Shown: positions 1-9,554 of the stretch, piece by piece
Layout: every line of letters starts with the position of its first letter
Position numbering within the stretch: position 1 is the stretch's first letter
Assembly: GCA_964598765.1 (NCBI GenBank)
Contig: CAZRCZ010000005.1
Location: 162,417 to 226,416, forward strand
DNA: 64,000 bases
DNA from: CAZRCZ01 sp964598765
Lineage (GTDB): Bacteria > Sumerlaeota > Sumerlaeia > MVZB01 > JAJFLK01
Direction of reading: 5' to 3'
Program-made: the position numbers and the translations under genes
The notes under the pieces: generated by a model
Databases searched by the model: none
The model's input: only the letters and a program-made list of their open reading frames with translations
Told to the model about the DNA's origin: nothing

Positions 1-628
1 CCTCACGGTGGATCGTCGCCAAGGCGAAGGGGCCTTGAATCGCCGGAGCCATCGCCCTAGGCCGGTAATGCAAAAGCGCGTCCATCATCACGTCCCCGAC
101 AACGTGAACATTCTTGGCGACTCCTTCCGAAGAAAGTTGGAGTCTCGACCGCTCCGAAGGACAAAAGAGCGCGTCGCTGACGTGATCGGCGACGATCCGA
201 TTGATTTCCTCCGGCATGGCGCGGTTGAAGCTTCGCAATCCGGCTTCAACGTGCACGGTCTTCACTCCCAATTTCACGGCGGCCAACGCTCCGGCGAGAG
301 TTGAATTGGTGTCGCCCAATACGATCACGCAATCCGGCTGTCGCGCAAGAATCTCGCGCTCGATTCCGGCCAGCATCTTTCCCGTCATCTCGCCGTGGGG
401 TCCCGATCCGACTCCCAAATTGACGGCAGGTTCGGGAATCTCCATCTCCTCAAAGAAGACCCGGCTCATGCCTTGGTCGTAATGTTGTCCCGTGTGGAGA
501 ATTTCAGACTCAATCGTTTTTGTCGGATTCGTCTTGTTGAAATGCTCAATCGCGCGGCAGAGCGCCGCCGCCTTGATGAATTGCGGACGCGCGCCGACGA
601 CGATCATCCACTTGCGCGGTTGGCTCAT
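1..628 (-). CDS. wecB: UDP-N-acetylglucosamine 2-epimerase (non-hydrolysing), C-terminus cut by window edge
   Basis: Translating the minus strand from the ATG at 628 gives an open frame of 209 codons running off the left edge. It starts MSQPRKWMIVVGARPQFIKA, the Rossmann start of the WecB/MnaA epimerases. It continues with HTGQHYD, GDTNSTLAGA and HVEAGLRS followed by MPEEINR and a DH pair, all family signatures of the active-site cleft. The enzyme converts UDP-GlcNAc to UDP-ManNAc in the cytoplasm. The ATG overlaps the TGA of the upstream dehydrogenase (625-628, ATGA), so the two are translationally coupled and probably make an activated N-acetyl-mannosaminuronate or related uronate for a surface polysaccharide. 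A WbpI-type 2,3-diacetamido-uronate epimerase is a possible alternative within the same fold. Confidence 0.9.
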   Translation of the reverse strand, partial: MSQPRKWMIVVGARPQFIKAAALCRAIEHFNKTNPTKTIESEILHTGQHYDQGMSRVFFEEMEIPEPAVNLGVGSGPHGEMTGKMLAGIEREILARQPDCVIVLGDTNSTLAGALAAVKLGVKTVHVEAGLRSFNRAMPEEINRIVADHVSDALFCPSERSRLQLSSEGVAKNVHVVGDVMMDALLHYRPRAMAPAIQGPFALATIHRE

Positions 629-1947
629 GCTTTGACGACTTTCCCCGCACACCTCTTGATTCCGGCCATCACGTTGCGGGTGTCGAGGATGAGCCGCGCG
701 GAGCGCGCCAACCCCGCGTAATCCACTTTGTCGTGATCGGTGGCAATCAAAACGGCGTCAAAGCTTGCAAGAGCTTTGAGGCTCCAAGCGATGCTCTGTT
801 TTCCCGCGAATCGAGGATGTTCCCTGATCTTCGGAATGGCAGGAATGTGAGGATCATAATAATCAACTCTCGCCCCCTTCGTGTTGAGAATCTCCATCAG
901 TCGCAACGAAGGACTCTCCCGCATGTCGTCGACGTTTTTCTTGTACGCGACGCCAAGAACCAAAATGTTAGATCCCTTGAGACTTTTCTTCCGCTTTTTC
1001 AGCGCGTCGGCGAGAGTTTTAATTACGTAGTCCGGTAGCGCGGTGTTGATTTCCCCCGCCAGTTCGATAAATCGCGCCGGACAATCGTGCCGTCGCGCCA
1101 GCCAACTCAGATAAAACGGATCAATCGGAATGCAATGCCCTCCCAAGCCGGGGCCGGGATAAAACGGCATGAATCCGAACGGTTTGGTTTTCGCCGCCTC
1201 GATCACCTCCCACACGTCAATTCCCATTTCCGCGAAGATGATCTTGAGTTCATTGACCAGCGCGATGTTCACGCAACGGAAAATGTTCTCGGTCAGCTTG
1301 ACCGCCTCGGCGACCCGCGCCGAAGAGACCGGAACCGTCTTCACGACGATTTGCGAATAGAGCGCGTCCGCCGCCGCAAGCGCCCGCGCGTCGCACCCGC
1401 CGACGACCTTGGGGATTTTTGAGGTGGAATACACCGGATTGCCGGGGTCCTCGCGTTCGGGAGAATATGCCAGCAAGAAATCCTTTCCCGCCTTCAATCC
1501 CTTCCGTTCGAAGATCGCGCGGAGTATTTCATCCGTCGTTCCGGGGTAGGTCGTGGATTCCAGCACGACCAATTGTCCCGCGCGGAGATGCGGCGCGATG
1601 GCTTTCGCCGTTTTCTCGATGAAACTCAAATCCGGCTCGCGCCGGGGCGTAAGCGGGGTCGGAACGCAGATGAGAATGGCGTCAACTTCGCCGATCCGCG
1701 GGAAATCAGTCGTGGCCTCGAATTTCTTACGCGTCGTCGCCTGCTTGATCCTTCTCGCAGGAATGTGACCGATGTAGCTCTCCCCGCGATTCAATGCGTC
1801 GGCTTTCTTTGCGTCCACGTCGAACCCCAAGACCTTGAATCCGGCCTTGGCGAATTCCAACGCCAATGGCAATCCCACGTAACCCAAGCCGATGATTCCG
1901 ACCTTGGCTTTCTTATTCTTGATTCTGCGAATTAGATGGTTTGTCAT
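625..1947 (-). CDS. UDP-N-acetylglucosamine / UDP-N-acetylmannosamine 6-dehydrogenase family
   Basis: 440 aa, usual length for nucleotide-sugar dehydrogenases. The NAD-binding motif GLGYVGLP is at residues 20-27, and the SYIGHIP box of the WbpA/WecC branch is at 57-63. STTYPGTT is at 131-138, and the catalytic loop GGHCIPIDPFYL carries the nucleophile Cys272. The C-terminal UDP-binding domain contains GVAYKKNVDDMRESPS. Four-electron oxidation of the sugar C6 gives a UDP-N-acetyl uronate. The neighbour downstream is a WecB-type 2-epimerase overlapping by 4 nt, so the pair could act as WecBC or in WbpA order. Which substrate is used cannot be told from sequence alone. Confidence 0.93.
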   Translation of the reverse strand: MTNHLIRRIKNKKAKVGIIGLGYVGLPLALEFAKAGFKVLGFDVDAKKADALNRGESYIGHIPARRIKQATTRKKFEATTDFPRIGEVDAILICVPTPLTPRREPDLSFIEKTAKAIAPHLRAGQLVVLESTTYPGTTDEILRAIFERKGLKAGKDFLLAYSPEREDPGNPVYSTSKIPKVVGGCDARALAAADALYSQIVVKTVPVSSARVAEAVKLTENIFRCVNIALVNELKIIFAEMGIDVWEVIEAAKTKPFGFMPFYPGPGLGGHCIPIDPFYLSWLARRHDCPARFIELAGEINTALPDYVIKTLADALKKRKKSLKGSNILVLGVAYKKNVDDMRESPSLRLMEILNTKGARVDYYDPHIPAIPKIREHPRFAGKQSIAWSLKALASFDAVLIATDHDKVDYAGLARSARLILDTRNVMAGIKRCAGKVVKA

Positions 1948-1960
1948 TTTTCTCTTTGAA

Positions 1961-1992
1961 TCATGGCGTCCTTGGCGGCTTGGCGGTTGATC
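1961..1992. repeat. Short intergenic repeat of the CCGCCAAG-rich family
   Basis: Between the dehydrogenase start and the MFS stop, the minus strand reads as reiterated GCCAAG units. A close copy lies at 35080-35110, where it encodes the first residues of the GDPD gene. It looks like one of several dispersed intergenic repeats in the window. Confidence 0.5.
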
Positions 1993-2026
1993 CCCGTGAT
2001 TCTAAACTCAATCCGCCGAATTGTCC

Positions 2027-3220
2027 TTACTCTTTCCCATCTCGCCAAATGATGCTCCAAGCCACCGCGCACAATCCCAGCGGCGCAATCGGAACCAACA
2101 ATGCCGCGCGGGGATTTTGCGCGAATTGCGCGGCAATGCCGCCCAAAAAGGGGCCAACAGCTCCCCCCAACGCCAAGGCCGATTCGTTCACTCCCGCCCC
2201 GCGACCGCGCCCCAAAACGCCGCTCCCGACGCAATAAAAGAGTCCCATCTGATTCCCGAATGAAGTCGCCACGCCTCCGAGCGCCATCGCGCCACCCAAA
2301 ACCCAAGCGTTTGGAGCCACAAAGGCAAGCAGGGAAGCGATACCCAGCCAAACCGCCGCAACCCAAAACGGCCATCGCCGCCAGTGCCAGCCGTTCCAGA
2401 ACGCGCCGAGCGCGTATCCTCCCGCGCCGCAAAACATCCGCAACATGTGGATGTTGGATTGAAGCGGCAACGGCAACGAAAATTCCGGCAATTTGCCCAA
2501 TCGCACGAGAAAGGTCTGATGCGTGATGGCGACAAAGAATCCGGTGGCGTTCAACGCCAGAACGGCCAGAAAGAATTTCCAGCGTTCGCTTTCGGCAATT
2601 GACGGCTCCTCATGCGGCTTTTCAAGTTTTCCGTCTCGTGAAGCGGAAGATTCCTCACGCTTCGGCGGACAAAAAATTAACAACACCGCGCTGAAAACGC
2701 ACAACCAAAAGCTGACGCCGAACGTCGTTGTCGGTCCGTAATGCGCATAGAGCCGTCCGACGCCAAACGCGGCGGACATTGCGCAAAAAACGAGACTGAT
2801 TCCGTTGACTCCCAACGCTCGCGAGACCCGATCGGGTCCGACCGTCTCGGCCACCCAACCCCAATAAGGGGGAAAGACGATCATCTGCACCAGCGAGCAG
2901 AATCCGGCAATCACGAACAACGTCGTCATGCTCCGCGCATGAGGAACGGCGTAAAATCCCGACGCCAGAAGGATCAGTCCGATCAAAATCAACGGTCGCT
3001 TCGGAATCCGATCCGCGATGAATCCTCCCATCCATGCCATCGCGCCATAACTGACCAACTGAACCGAACCGAGCATTCCGACCTGCAAGTCGCTCGCGCC
3101 GAATCGCTCGACCAAATGCATCGAAAGCCCGATCGAATTCATCACGTTTCCGGCGTGGAACACGTTGAAGAGCAGAATAAAAGCCAGCGGCGGAAGGGGG
3201 AGGATGTAAAAGGTCTTCAA
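2027..3220 (-). CDS. MFS transporter
   Basis: 397 aa with about 12 hydrophobic segments and an MFS loop motif after the second segment (GGFIADRIPKRPLILIG). This places it in the major facilitator superfamily in the inner membrane. A charged central loop (about residues 190-212, KREESSASRDGKLEKPHEEP) separates the two six-helix halves. The substrate is not recognisable. The first codon is TTG at 3220; the next in-frame ATG (codon 27) would remove the first membrane segment, so the TTG start or a nearby non-ATG start is preferred. It sits downstream of the DUF4145 gene (18 nt gap) on the same strand. Confidence 0.8.
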   Translation of the reverse strand: MKTFYILPLPPLAFILLFNVFHAGNVMNSIGLSMHLVERFGASDLQVGMLGSVQLVSYGAMAWMGGFIADRIPKRPLILIGLILLASGFYAVPHARSMTTLFVIAGFCSLVQMIVFPPYWGWVAETVGPDRVSRALGVNGISLVFCAMSAAFGVGRLYAHYGPTTTFGVSFWLCVFSAVLLIFCPPKREESSASRDGKLEKPHEEPSIAESERWKFFLAVLALNATGFFVAITHQTFLVRLGKLPEFSLPLPLQSNIHMLRMFCGAGGYALGAFWNGWHWRRWPFWVAAVWLGIASLLAFVAPNAWVLGGAMALGGVATSFGNQMGLFYCVGSGVLGRGRGAGVNESALALGGAVGPFLGGIAAQFAQNPRAALLVPIAPLGLCAVAWSIIWRDGKE

Positions 3221-3238
3221 CGCCCTATTTCTGGCTTC

Positions 3239-4090
3239 CTAGAAGGGCAAGTCGTCATGGCTTAATACCGTTTCTGAAGACTGTTGCTTGCTACCGCCGA
3301 CGACAAATGCTGGCCCGGTGCTTTGGGGAATACTATGTCCTTTCTTTTTGTTTTGCCACCGCTCTCGCATGCATTTTTGCCTTTGGGGTCTAACGTAGAT
3401 ATACTCGAGTAGCTCTGCGAGGACGTCTAGTGTATATGAGGCTTCAATTTGATCCACGCTTGCCCAATCGCCGGCTTCATCTTGAGTTGCATGTCCGGCT
3501 ATATTCCGAAATTCGCGGATATCAGTCATAAGAGCGTGGAGATCCCCGGAGGCTTCCGCTTTCCTTAAGAATTCGTCAATGAGTGGTGCTAATTTTGCAC
3601 GTTTCTTTCGTGTCTTGTTCAAATGGTGACGAAGGGCTTGTTCGAGGATACGCCCTGCCAAAAAGGCGGAACCGTTTGGTGATAGGTACTCAATTGACGC
3701 GGCTTCAACATACTGTGTTCGCAAGGATTCCGGTATTTCTTGTGCGAGAGGTGATCGAAGTGAAGTTTTGGGAAAGATTATATGCTGTTCAGCCAAGTCG
3801 GGTTGTGAGTAACGATCTGCGGGGTCGTCCGAATCCATCGACTTCTCAAGTCGATAAATGATTGTGGCCTTCCGACAGCTAGGTCGGGGGCATATCCCAG
3901 CCACAATGAAGTGATCCAACTTGACTGTTCCATCAGCGAGAGGAATCCGTTCGCTGATGCAAAACGATTGAGTTTGTTTTGGCCTTTTGAATGCGACAGA
4001 ATGATGGCAGTGTCCGCATGTTCCCTCGACGAGGGTTTTGTCGTTACCCCAACCATCCAAATTGAATTCTTGGTCGTCGTTTGCGCTCAC
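3239..4090 (-). CDS. DUF4145-domain protein with N-terminal zinc-ribbon-like region
   Basis: I chose the GTG at 4090 (283 aa). It is preceded by AAGAGG six nt upstream and falls just after the stop of the lysophospholipid fusion at 4102; a GTG at 4138 would overlap that gene. The N-terminal part has CGHCHH and later CPRPSCRK, a likely metal-binding pair. The C-terminal half (SAFLAGRILEQALRHHL, then IREFRNIAGHA) is typical of DUF4145, a helical domain often found in defence or restriction-associated proteins. Base composition is visibly more AT-rich than its neighbours, consistent with transfer. Function is unknown. Confidence 0.72.
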   Translation of the reverse strand: MSANDDQEFNLDGWGNDKTLVEGTCGHCHHSVAFKRPKQTQSFCISERIPLADGTVKLDHFIVAGICPRPSCRKATIIYRLEKSMDSDDPADRYSQPDLAEQHIIFPKTSLRSPLAQEIPESLRTQYVEAASIEYLSPNGSAFLAGRILEQALRHHLNKTRKKRAKLAPLIDEFLRKAEASGDLHALMTDIREFRNIAGHATQDEAGDWASVDQIEASYTLDVLAELLEYIYVRPQRQKCMRERWQNKKKGHSIPQSTGPAFVVGGSKQQSSETVLSHDDLPF

Positions 4091-4101
4091 GATCGGCCTC
4101 T

Positions 4102-7100
4102 TCAACTCGACGCCGGAACCGTTTCGGCTTCGACGCACTTCTGCGCCGTCTTGCGGACTTTGGAGAGATCGAGTTTGCCGGTTCCCAAGATGGGAATCTG
4201 ATCCACCTTGAAGAACATCGAACGGCGGGGAATCCAGAGGTTGGGGAGACCCGCTTCGGCGAGTTTGTCGGTGATCCCCTCCAACTGCGCGGGATCGGCG
4301 GTGTGGAGAACGACAAGTCGTTCCCCCTTATTTTCGTCGGGCACAGAAGTGACCGCAAACGTCATTTCGGTCAGATTGAGAGCGGTGTGAAGTTCCTCCT
4401 CGATTTTTTGGTGCGGGACCATCTCGCCGCCGATCTTGCTGAACCGCGCCAAACGGTCGGTGATGTGGATGAACCCGTCGTCGTCGAGGAATCCGAGGTC
4501 GCCGGTTTCATACCAGCCCCCTTCCTTCAAAACTTCCGCCGTCTTTTCCGGCATTCCGAGGTAACCCTTCATGATGTTGGCTCCGCGCACCTGAATCATG
4601 CCGACCTCGCCGCCGGGCGTAATCTTACCGGTGTCCACGTCCACGATGCGGACGACGACCCCCGGAATCGGATGCCCCGCCGTGCCTCGTTTGTTGCCGA
4701 TCTGATAAAATCCGCGCGAGCGATAATCGTCCACGTTGGCCGAAACGACCGGCGCGCACTCCGTCGTGCCGTAGCCTTCGTGGACATAAACGCCGAAACG
4801 CTCCTCGAACGCCTCGGCGATTCGAAGCGGGAGTTTCTCCGCTCCGGTCAGAACAAATTCCAAACTTCCGAATTTATGCGGTTCGACGCGCCGGATGTAA
4901 TGTTGGAGGAACGTCGGCGTGGCGACCATCACGGTAATCCCATACTTCTCAACCAGATCGCCAATCACCTTCGGCTCCAGTGGATTGTTGTGATGAATGA
5001 CGCCGAATCCCATGCAGAGCGACGCCCAAAGCGCGACCGTGTAACCGAACGAATGAAAGAGGGGAAGGAAACCGATGAGGCGGTCGTCGGGCCAGATGGC
5101 GATGGCTTGTTCGATGCTTTCCAAATTGGAGGCGATGTTGAAATGCGTCAGCATGACCCCCTTGGGCATTCCGGTCGAACCGCTGGAAAAGATAACCGTG
5201 ATGAGGGAATCAAGGTTCGGATGTTTTTTCGCGCCGCAAAAAGTTTCGAGCAGACGGATCGGAAGAAAATGCGTGGCGAGAAATCCCGCGATTTTCTCGG
5301 TCAGCGTCGGGGGAGTCTTTTTCATCAGATCATCCAGATATACCGACCCCGGCGGCGGCTCCATGTTCAATTTCGCTAGGAAGAGCCGGGAGGTGATGAC
5401 TGTTTTAATTTTGCACTGATTAATGCAATGGCGGAGAATTTCGGGTCCGGTGGTGTAATTCAAATTCACCGCCGTCCTGCCGCTGAGCGCGACGGCGACG
5501 TTGGCCAACGTCGCGCCGATTGATGGGGGAAGGAAGATGCCGACCATTTCCTGATCCGCCCAAAGTCTCTTCAAACGCCGCGCAAGGATGATTCCCCCCG
5601 TGAGGGTCCTTCCGAACTTAATCGGAGCGCTCATGCTGTCGCCGACGCACAAATCGTTCCAGTGACGTCGGGCGTAGCGGATGAAGCGATGGTGAACGGG
5701 ACGAATTCGATCCTTCTTGGCCATGGCGCAATCGGCGCTCAATTCCAAAACGCTTTGGCGCATGTCGTGCATCGAAACGTCGGAGGGAAGCGGCTTGCCG
5801 ACGGCGATTCGGACGCGATAGGGGAAATGACGCGGCCATTTCCAGATGAACCGCTTGCGCTCATAACTGAAAATGCTTCCCCAAACTCCCTCAAGATAAA
5901 TCGGGACCACCGGAACCGGAGCCTTGCCGAGGATGTGCTTGAATCCGCGCCGGAAGGGGAGCATCAATCCCGTGCGCGTGATTTGTCCTTCCGCGAAGAT
6001 GCAGACCAGTTCGCCGTTGTTCAGCGCGTCGGCGGCTTGCGTGAGCGAGGCGATCATCGCGCGCGGCCGTTGATCGGACGAAACCGGAATCGCCCGCATG
6101 ATCTTGAGGAAATAGCCGAGGATCGGGTTGTCAAAAATTTCCTGCCAAACAATGAACCGCACCGGGCGAGGGGAGAGGGACATGACGAGCAAGGCGTCCA
6201 CCATCGAGACATGATTGCTGACCAGCAATGCGGGACCATGGGTGGGAATGTTTTCACCTCCAAGGACGCGAATCCGATAGACAAATCGCGTGACCACCGT
6301 CGCCACGAGACCGAGCAAAGCTTCGGGAAGCAGTGTGATCAGGTAAGCGGTCGCGGCCAAGGTGATCAGCGAGCAAAGCGTGAAGACGTTGGCGGGTGAA
6401 AATCGGAACGCTCCAAGGAGAAGCGAATAAAGCCCCATGCTCAGCACGATACAGGTGAAATTGGCAAAATTGGTCGCGGCGATAACCCCGCCCCGAACCG
6501 CGCGCTCGGATCGTTCTTGAAGCAGGGCATTCAACGGCACGCTGAAAAATCCCGCGGCCACCCCCAACAAGGTCAGGCAAAGAATCATCACGACCAGCAT
6601 CCAAGGGGATGCCATCGTCGCCTGCCCGTTGAGCAAAGGCCCCGCGTGCGCCATCCCCAGCGGGAGGGAAAACAAGGTGATTCCCAATCCGCCGAGCGGC
6701 ACGAATCCCAACTCAATCTTTTTTTGCGACATCATGCCAACCAACACGCTTCCCAAGCCGATGCCGATGGCAATCGGGGCGACCAAAATTCCGGGCGATA
6801 CGAACATCGCGCCGAAGGTCCGCTCGTGAGAAATTTTCATTCCCAACGAAAATTCACCCCATACCGTTACGTTGCTCAGCAGGATCGAACCCAACGCCCA
6901 GAAATATGATAATCCGAGCACGGTCAACAGGAGCACGCGGTCCTTCAGGATGATCCGCATGTTCGCCCACATCTCCGGGAAGTGGTTGAGTTTGATTTTG
7001 ATTTCCGGTTTTGCCGGTTTGACCCGCTCGATGAACCAACCCGCGCCCAATCCGGCCAACGACATGAAGATCAGCAGAATGCCGACCATCTCCAGATTAC

Positions 7101-7656
7101 GTCCGCCGAGCATGACGTAAAGTCCGTTGCCGGCAAGCTGGCCGAAGATGATAGCGATGAACGTCGTCATCTCCAAGACGCCGTTCCCCCACGTCAATTT
7201 TGGGAGGGGAAGAATTTCGGGCAGAATGCCGTATTTGCTGGGGCTAAAGAACGTGGCTTGTGTCGCGGCAAGAAAGAGAACACCGATGGCGCAATAGAAC
7301 GCGAATATCGAGGGATTTTCCTTCCGCGTATAAAAGAAAAACGCCAAGGCGGCCATCGCCATGATGCCCACCTCGGCGATTTTGGTCATCAGAATAACGA
7401 ACCGTTTGCTGAACCGATCCGAAATCGCTCCGCACCATCCGGCGAAAACCAAAAAGGGAATGGCGAAGATCGCCCCAAAGAGGGCGTTGTAAAATCCCGT
7501 TTTTGCCTGATTGTCTTGGAACCGATCCAGCACGATCATGACAAGGACGAACTTCAGGATGTTGTCGCTCAAGGCTCCCTGAAATTGAAGCCCGATCAAT
7601 CCCCAAAATCCGCGCTCCCATTTGGATTCAGTCGGTTGAGGCGAGGTCTTTTCCAT
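4102..7656 (-). CDS. aas: Tri-domain LplT-PlsC-Aas: lysophospholipid flippase, acyltransferase and acyl-ACP synthetase
   Basis: 1184 aa from the ATG at 7656 (GAGGA lies 11 nt upstream; an in-frame TTG at 7674 is less likely). The first ~450 residues are an MFS carrier like LplT, with CGAISDRFSKR in the first cytoplasmic loop. Residues ~465-650 are a PlsC acyltransferase with the HX4D box NHVSMVD and the FAEGQITRTG box. The rest is an AMP-forming acyl-ACP synthetase: SSGSTGMPKGV (P-loop), GYGTTE, YETGDLGFLDDDGF and the GTGKLD lysine near the end. Together they import 2-acyl lysophospholipids, activate fatty acid and re-acylate the lipid at the inner membrane. E. coli splits these jobs between LplT and Aas; the single-chain form is known from several diderm phyla. 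Confidence 0.95.
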   Translation of the reverse strand: MEKTSPQPTESKWERGFWGLIGLQFQGALSDNILKFVLVMIVLDRFQDNQAKTGFYNALFGAIFAIPFLVFAGWCGAISDRFSKRFVILMTKIAEVGIMAMAALAFFFYTRKENPSIFAFYCAIGVLFLAATQATFFSPSKYGILPEILPLPKLTWGNGVLEMTTFIAIIFGQLAGNGLYVMLGGRNLEMVGILLIFMSLAGLGAGWFIERVKPAKPEIKIKLNHFPEMWANMRIILKDRVLLLTVLGLSYFWALGSILLSNVTVWGEFSLGMKISHERTFGAMFVSPGILVAPIAIGIGLGSVLVGMMSQKKIELGFVPLGGLGITLFSLPLGMAHAGPLLNGQATMASPWMLVVMILCLTLLGVAAGFFSVPLNALLQERSERAVRGGVIAATNFANFTCIVLSMGLYSLLLGAFRFSPANVFTLCSLITLAATAYLITLLPEALLGLVATVVTRFVYRIRVLGGENIPTHGPALLVSNHVSMVDALLVMSLSPRPVRFIVWQEIFDNPILGYFLKIMRAIPVSSDQRPRAMIASLTQAADALNNGELVCIFAEGQITRTGLMLPFRRGFKHILGKAPVPVVPIYLEGVWGSIFSYERKRFIWKWPRHFPYRVRIAVGKPLPSDVSMHDMRQSVLELSADCAMAKKDRIRPVHHRFIRYARRHWNDLCVGDSMSAPIKFGRTLTGGIILARRLKRLWADQEMVGIFLPPSIGATLANVAVALSGRTAVNLNYTTGPEILRHCINQCKIKTVITSRLFLAKLNMEPPPGSVYLDDLMKKTPPTLTEKIAGFLATHFLPIRLLETFCGAKKHPNLDSLITVIFSSGSTGMPKGVMLTHFNIASNLESIEQAIAIWPDDRLIGFLPLFHSFGYTVALWASLCMGFGVIHHNNPLEPKVIGDLVEKYGITVMVATPTFLQHYIRRVEPHKFGSLEFVLTGAEKLPLRIAEAFEERFGVYVHEGYGTTECAPVVSANVDDYRSRGFYQIGNKRGTAGHPIPGVVVRIVDVDTGKITPGGEVGMIQVRGANIMKGYLGMPEKTAEVLKEGGWYETGDLGFLDDDGFIHITDRLARFSKIGGEMVPHQKIEEELHTALNLTEMTFAVTSVPDENKGERLVVLHTADPAQLEGITDKLAEAGLPNLWIPRRSMFFKVDQIPILGTGKLDLSKVRKTAQKCVEAETVPASS

Positions 7657-7951
7657 TTTTGTTATGTTCCTCAAATCCCATGGATCATCTTGCCGCTTTT
7701 CACTCTAGTCCCTCATGGGACGCTTGGCAATCTCAAAAGATGGAATAATCAGGAATCAGGCCAAAGGAGAATCGAGCCGTGAAAAGGTATAACCCAAATG
7801 ATCTTAGGCAAGAACGAATTTCAAGACATTAATCGGCATCTTCACGTTGAGACAATTAACGTAGGATTGCAATACAATTCTTGAAGGATGGCCTTTGGGA
7901 GCATGTTCAATCCCACCGCCGAATTCGGAAGCGTAACTTGAAACGGCCATC

Positions 7952-7980
7952 TTGACTTTTTTTGAACTGGACTCTGTACT
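7952..7980 (+). promoter_or_regulatory. Possible sigma70-type promoter for the amidohydrolase gene
   Basis: In the 358-nt intergenic stretch 7675-8033, TTGACT (7952-7957) and TGTACT (7975-7980) are separated by exactly 17 nt. They lie about 55 nt upstream of the ATG at 8034, which has a strong AGAAGGAGA ribosome site. The -10 matches only four of six consensus positions. I see no other feature in the rest of this gap. Confidence 0.35.
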
Positions 7981-8033
7981 CCCATTTTCGCAAGATGATC
8001 CTCGTCATCTTTTAGAGAGAAGGAGATATTGCC

Positions 8034-9539
8034 ATGTGGGTTCCCAAGTATGAGCGCGACATGAAAAAAGGGGTGGATTCGCCGATCCCCACCCAAGTCG
8101 TATCCAACGAGGAATTTATTCCCCGTCCTCAAAACACGAAGCAACAACAGGTTGAGCACCTCATCGGCAAATGGGGGGAGGAAAACGCCAAGAAGGTCGG
8201 CATGGATCGCCGGGACTTCATGCGGACCTCCATGGGCTTGGCGACGGCCATGCTCGCCAGCAACGCTGTTTATGGTCCCTATTGGGAGGTGGACGCCGCC
8301 GAAGCGCTCGATCCCGCCGCCACCAACGAAAAATATCCCAAGGGGGAATACTTCATCATTGACGTGCAGGCGCATTTTACCAAAGGAACCGCGCTCGGAT
8401 TCCGCAACGCCGAGTTCGTTCAAAATATGGGATTCAAACTCGACGGTAGCGCCGAATCCTACAGTTTTCCGAATTTCGTCAAGGAAATGTATTTCGACAG
8501 CGAGACCAACATGGTCGTCATCAGCGGCGTGCCGGGCAAAGAGAAAAACAAAAGCCCCGACGGCAAAGTGCTTGAAGGCAAAGAGCGAGGCGGCGGCGTC
8601 TTGGCCAGCTGGTATATGACCGAGTGCCGGAACAAGATCAACGAGATCGCCGGTTGCCAACGCGCCTTGGCGCAGGGCAATTGCGCTCCGAATCATTACT
8701 GGGACAAAACCGCGAACAAACCCGACTGGCCTGCGCTTCAGGAGCAGATGGAGCGCGAGGTGAAGAAATACAAGATTGATTCATGGAAGTGGTATTGCCA
8801 CTTCGATCCGGGTTTGTCGGGGGGCGGATTCCAACTCGACGACGACAACGCGATGCAGTTTTATCAAAAGTCGAGGGATCTGGGTCTCAAGACCTTCAGT
8901 GTCCACAAGGGATTCTCGTATCAATCCCGGACGTTGGGGCATCTGGCCAACCCGAAGGACGTCGAGAAAGCCGCGGTTCAAAACCCCGACATTACGTTCG
9001 TCATTTATCATTCGGCGCTGAAGCACGGACCCAACGAGCCGGATTACGAAAAGATGAATCAATACGATCCGGTCACGGGGGATTTCCTCTGGCACAGCGT
9101 TCTCATGGACATCAAAAAGCGCAATCCGCAAATCAAAAACGTCTATCCGGAAATCGGGTCCTCGTTCGGTTTGCTGGCGATTCAGCATCCGGTCATGTGC
9201 CAGCATCTGATGGGGAAAAACATCAAATACTACGGTTCGGACCACGTCATTTGGGGAACCGATTGCATTTGGTGGGGAACACCGGCGCCGTTCATTGAGC
9301 TTTTCAAGCGGTTCCAGTTCACGGACGAAATGACCGAGAAATTCGGTTATCAAAAGCTGACCAAAGAGGACAAGGCGAACATTTTCGGGCTGAACGCCGC
9401 GAAAATTTACGGCGTGGACGTCAACGCCAAACGCCAAGGCATCGCCCGCGACGAACTGACCAAACTCAAGGACTGGTATAAGGAGCACGGCGGCCAAGCG
9501 AGCAACATGGCGCACGGCTGGGTTCGGGCTGAGGCGTAA
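8034..9539 (+). CDS. Tat-exported amidohydrolase family protein (Amidohydro_2-like)
   Basis: 501 aa; start supported by AGAAGGAGA seven nt upstream. A twin-arginine motif, DRRDFMRTS, lies at residues 58-66, followed by an alanine-rich hydrophobic stretch (GLATAMLASNAVYG), so export by Tat is likely. The signal sits unusually far in, behind a 57-residue polar leader. The mature part looks like a TIM-barrel amidohydrolase: FIIDVQAHF near the start, a central FVIYHSALKHG, and WGTDCIWWGTP with the conserved aspartate near the end, closing with ANIFGLNAAKIYG. The usual first histidine of the DxHxH metal site is replaced by Gln (DVQAH). Substrate unknown; hydrolysis or decarboxylation of a small aromatic acid is typical for the family. 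A long open frame on the opposite strand is a shadow. Confidence 0.85.
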   Translation: MWVPKYERDMKKGVDSPIPTQVVSNEEFIPRPQNTKQQQVEHLIGKWGEENAKKVGMDRRDFMRTSMGLATAMLASNAVYGPYWEVDAAEALDPAATNEKYPKGEYFIIDVQAHFTKGTALGFRNAEFVQNMGFKLDGSAESYSFPNFVKEMYFDSETNMVVISGVPGKEKNKSPDGKVLEGKERGGGVLASWYMTECRNKINEIAGCQRALAQGNCAPNHYWDKTANKPDWPALQEQMEREVKKYKIDSWKWYCHFDPGLSGGGFQLDDDNAMQFYQKSRDLGLKTFSVHKGFSYQSRTLGHLANPKDVEKAAVQNPDITFVIYHSALKHGPNEPDYEKMNQYDPVTGDFLWHSVLMDIKKRNPQIKNVYPEIGSSFGLLAIQHPVMCQHLMGKNIKYYGSDHVIWGTDCIWWGTPAPFIELFKRFQFTDEMTEKFGYQKLTKEDKANIFGLNAAKIYGVDVNAKRQGIARDELTKLKDWYKEHGGQASNMAHGWVRAEA

Positions 9540-9554
9540 TTTGTTGCTCCTTAG

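Noticed and set aside
7675..8033. Rho-independent terminator near 7993-8014
   Set aside because: GATGATCCTCGTCATC then TTTT can form only a five-pair stem, and it sits downstream of the likely promoter, so a terminator here is doubtful.
7842..8696. Long minus-strand open frame of 284 codons opposite the amidohydrolase gene
   Set aside because: It lies across the start of a gene with a strong ribosome site and a clear Tat motif; its own residues show no family and it is explained by codon bias of the opposite strand.
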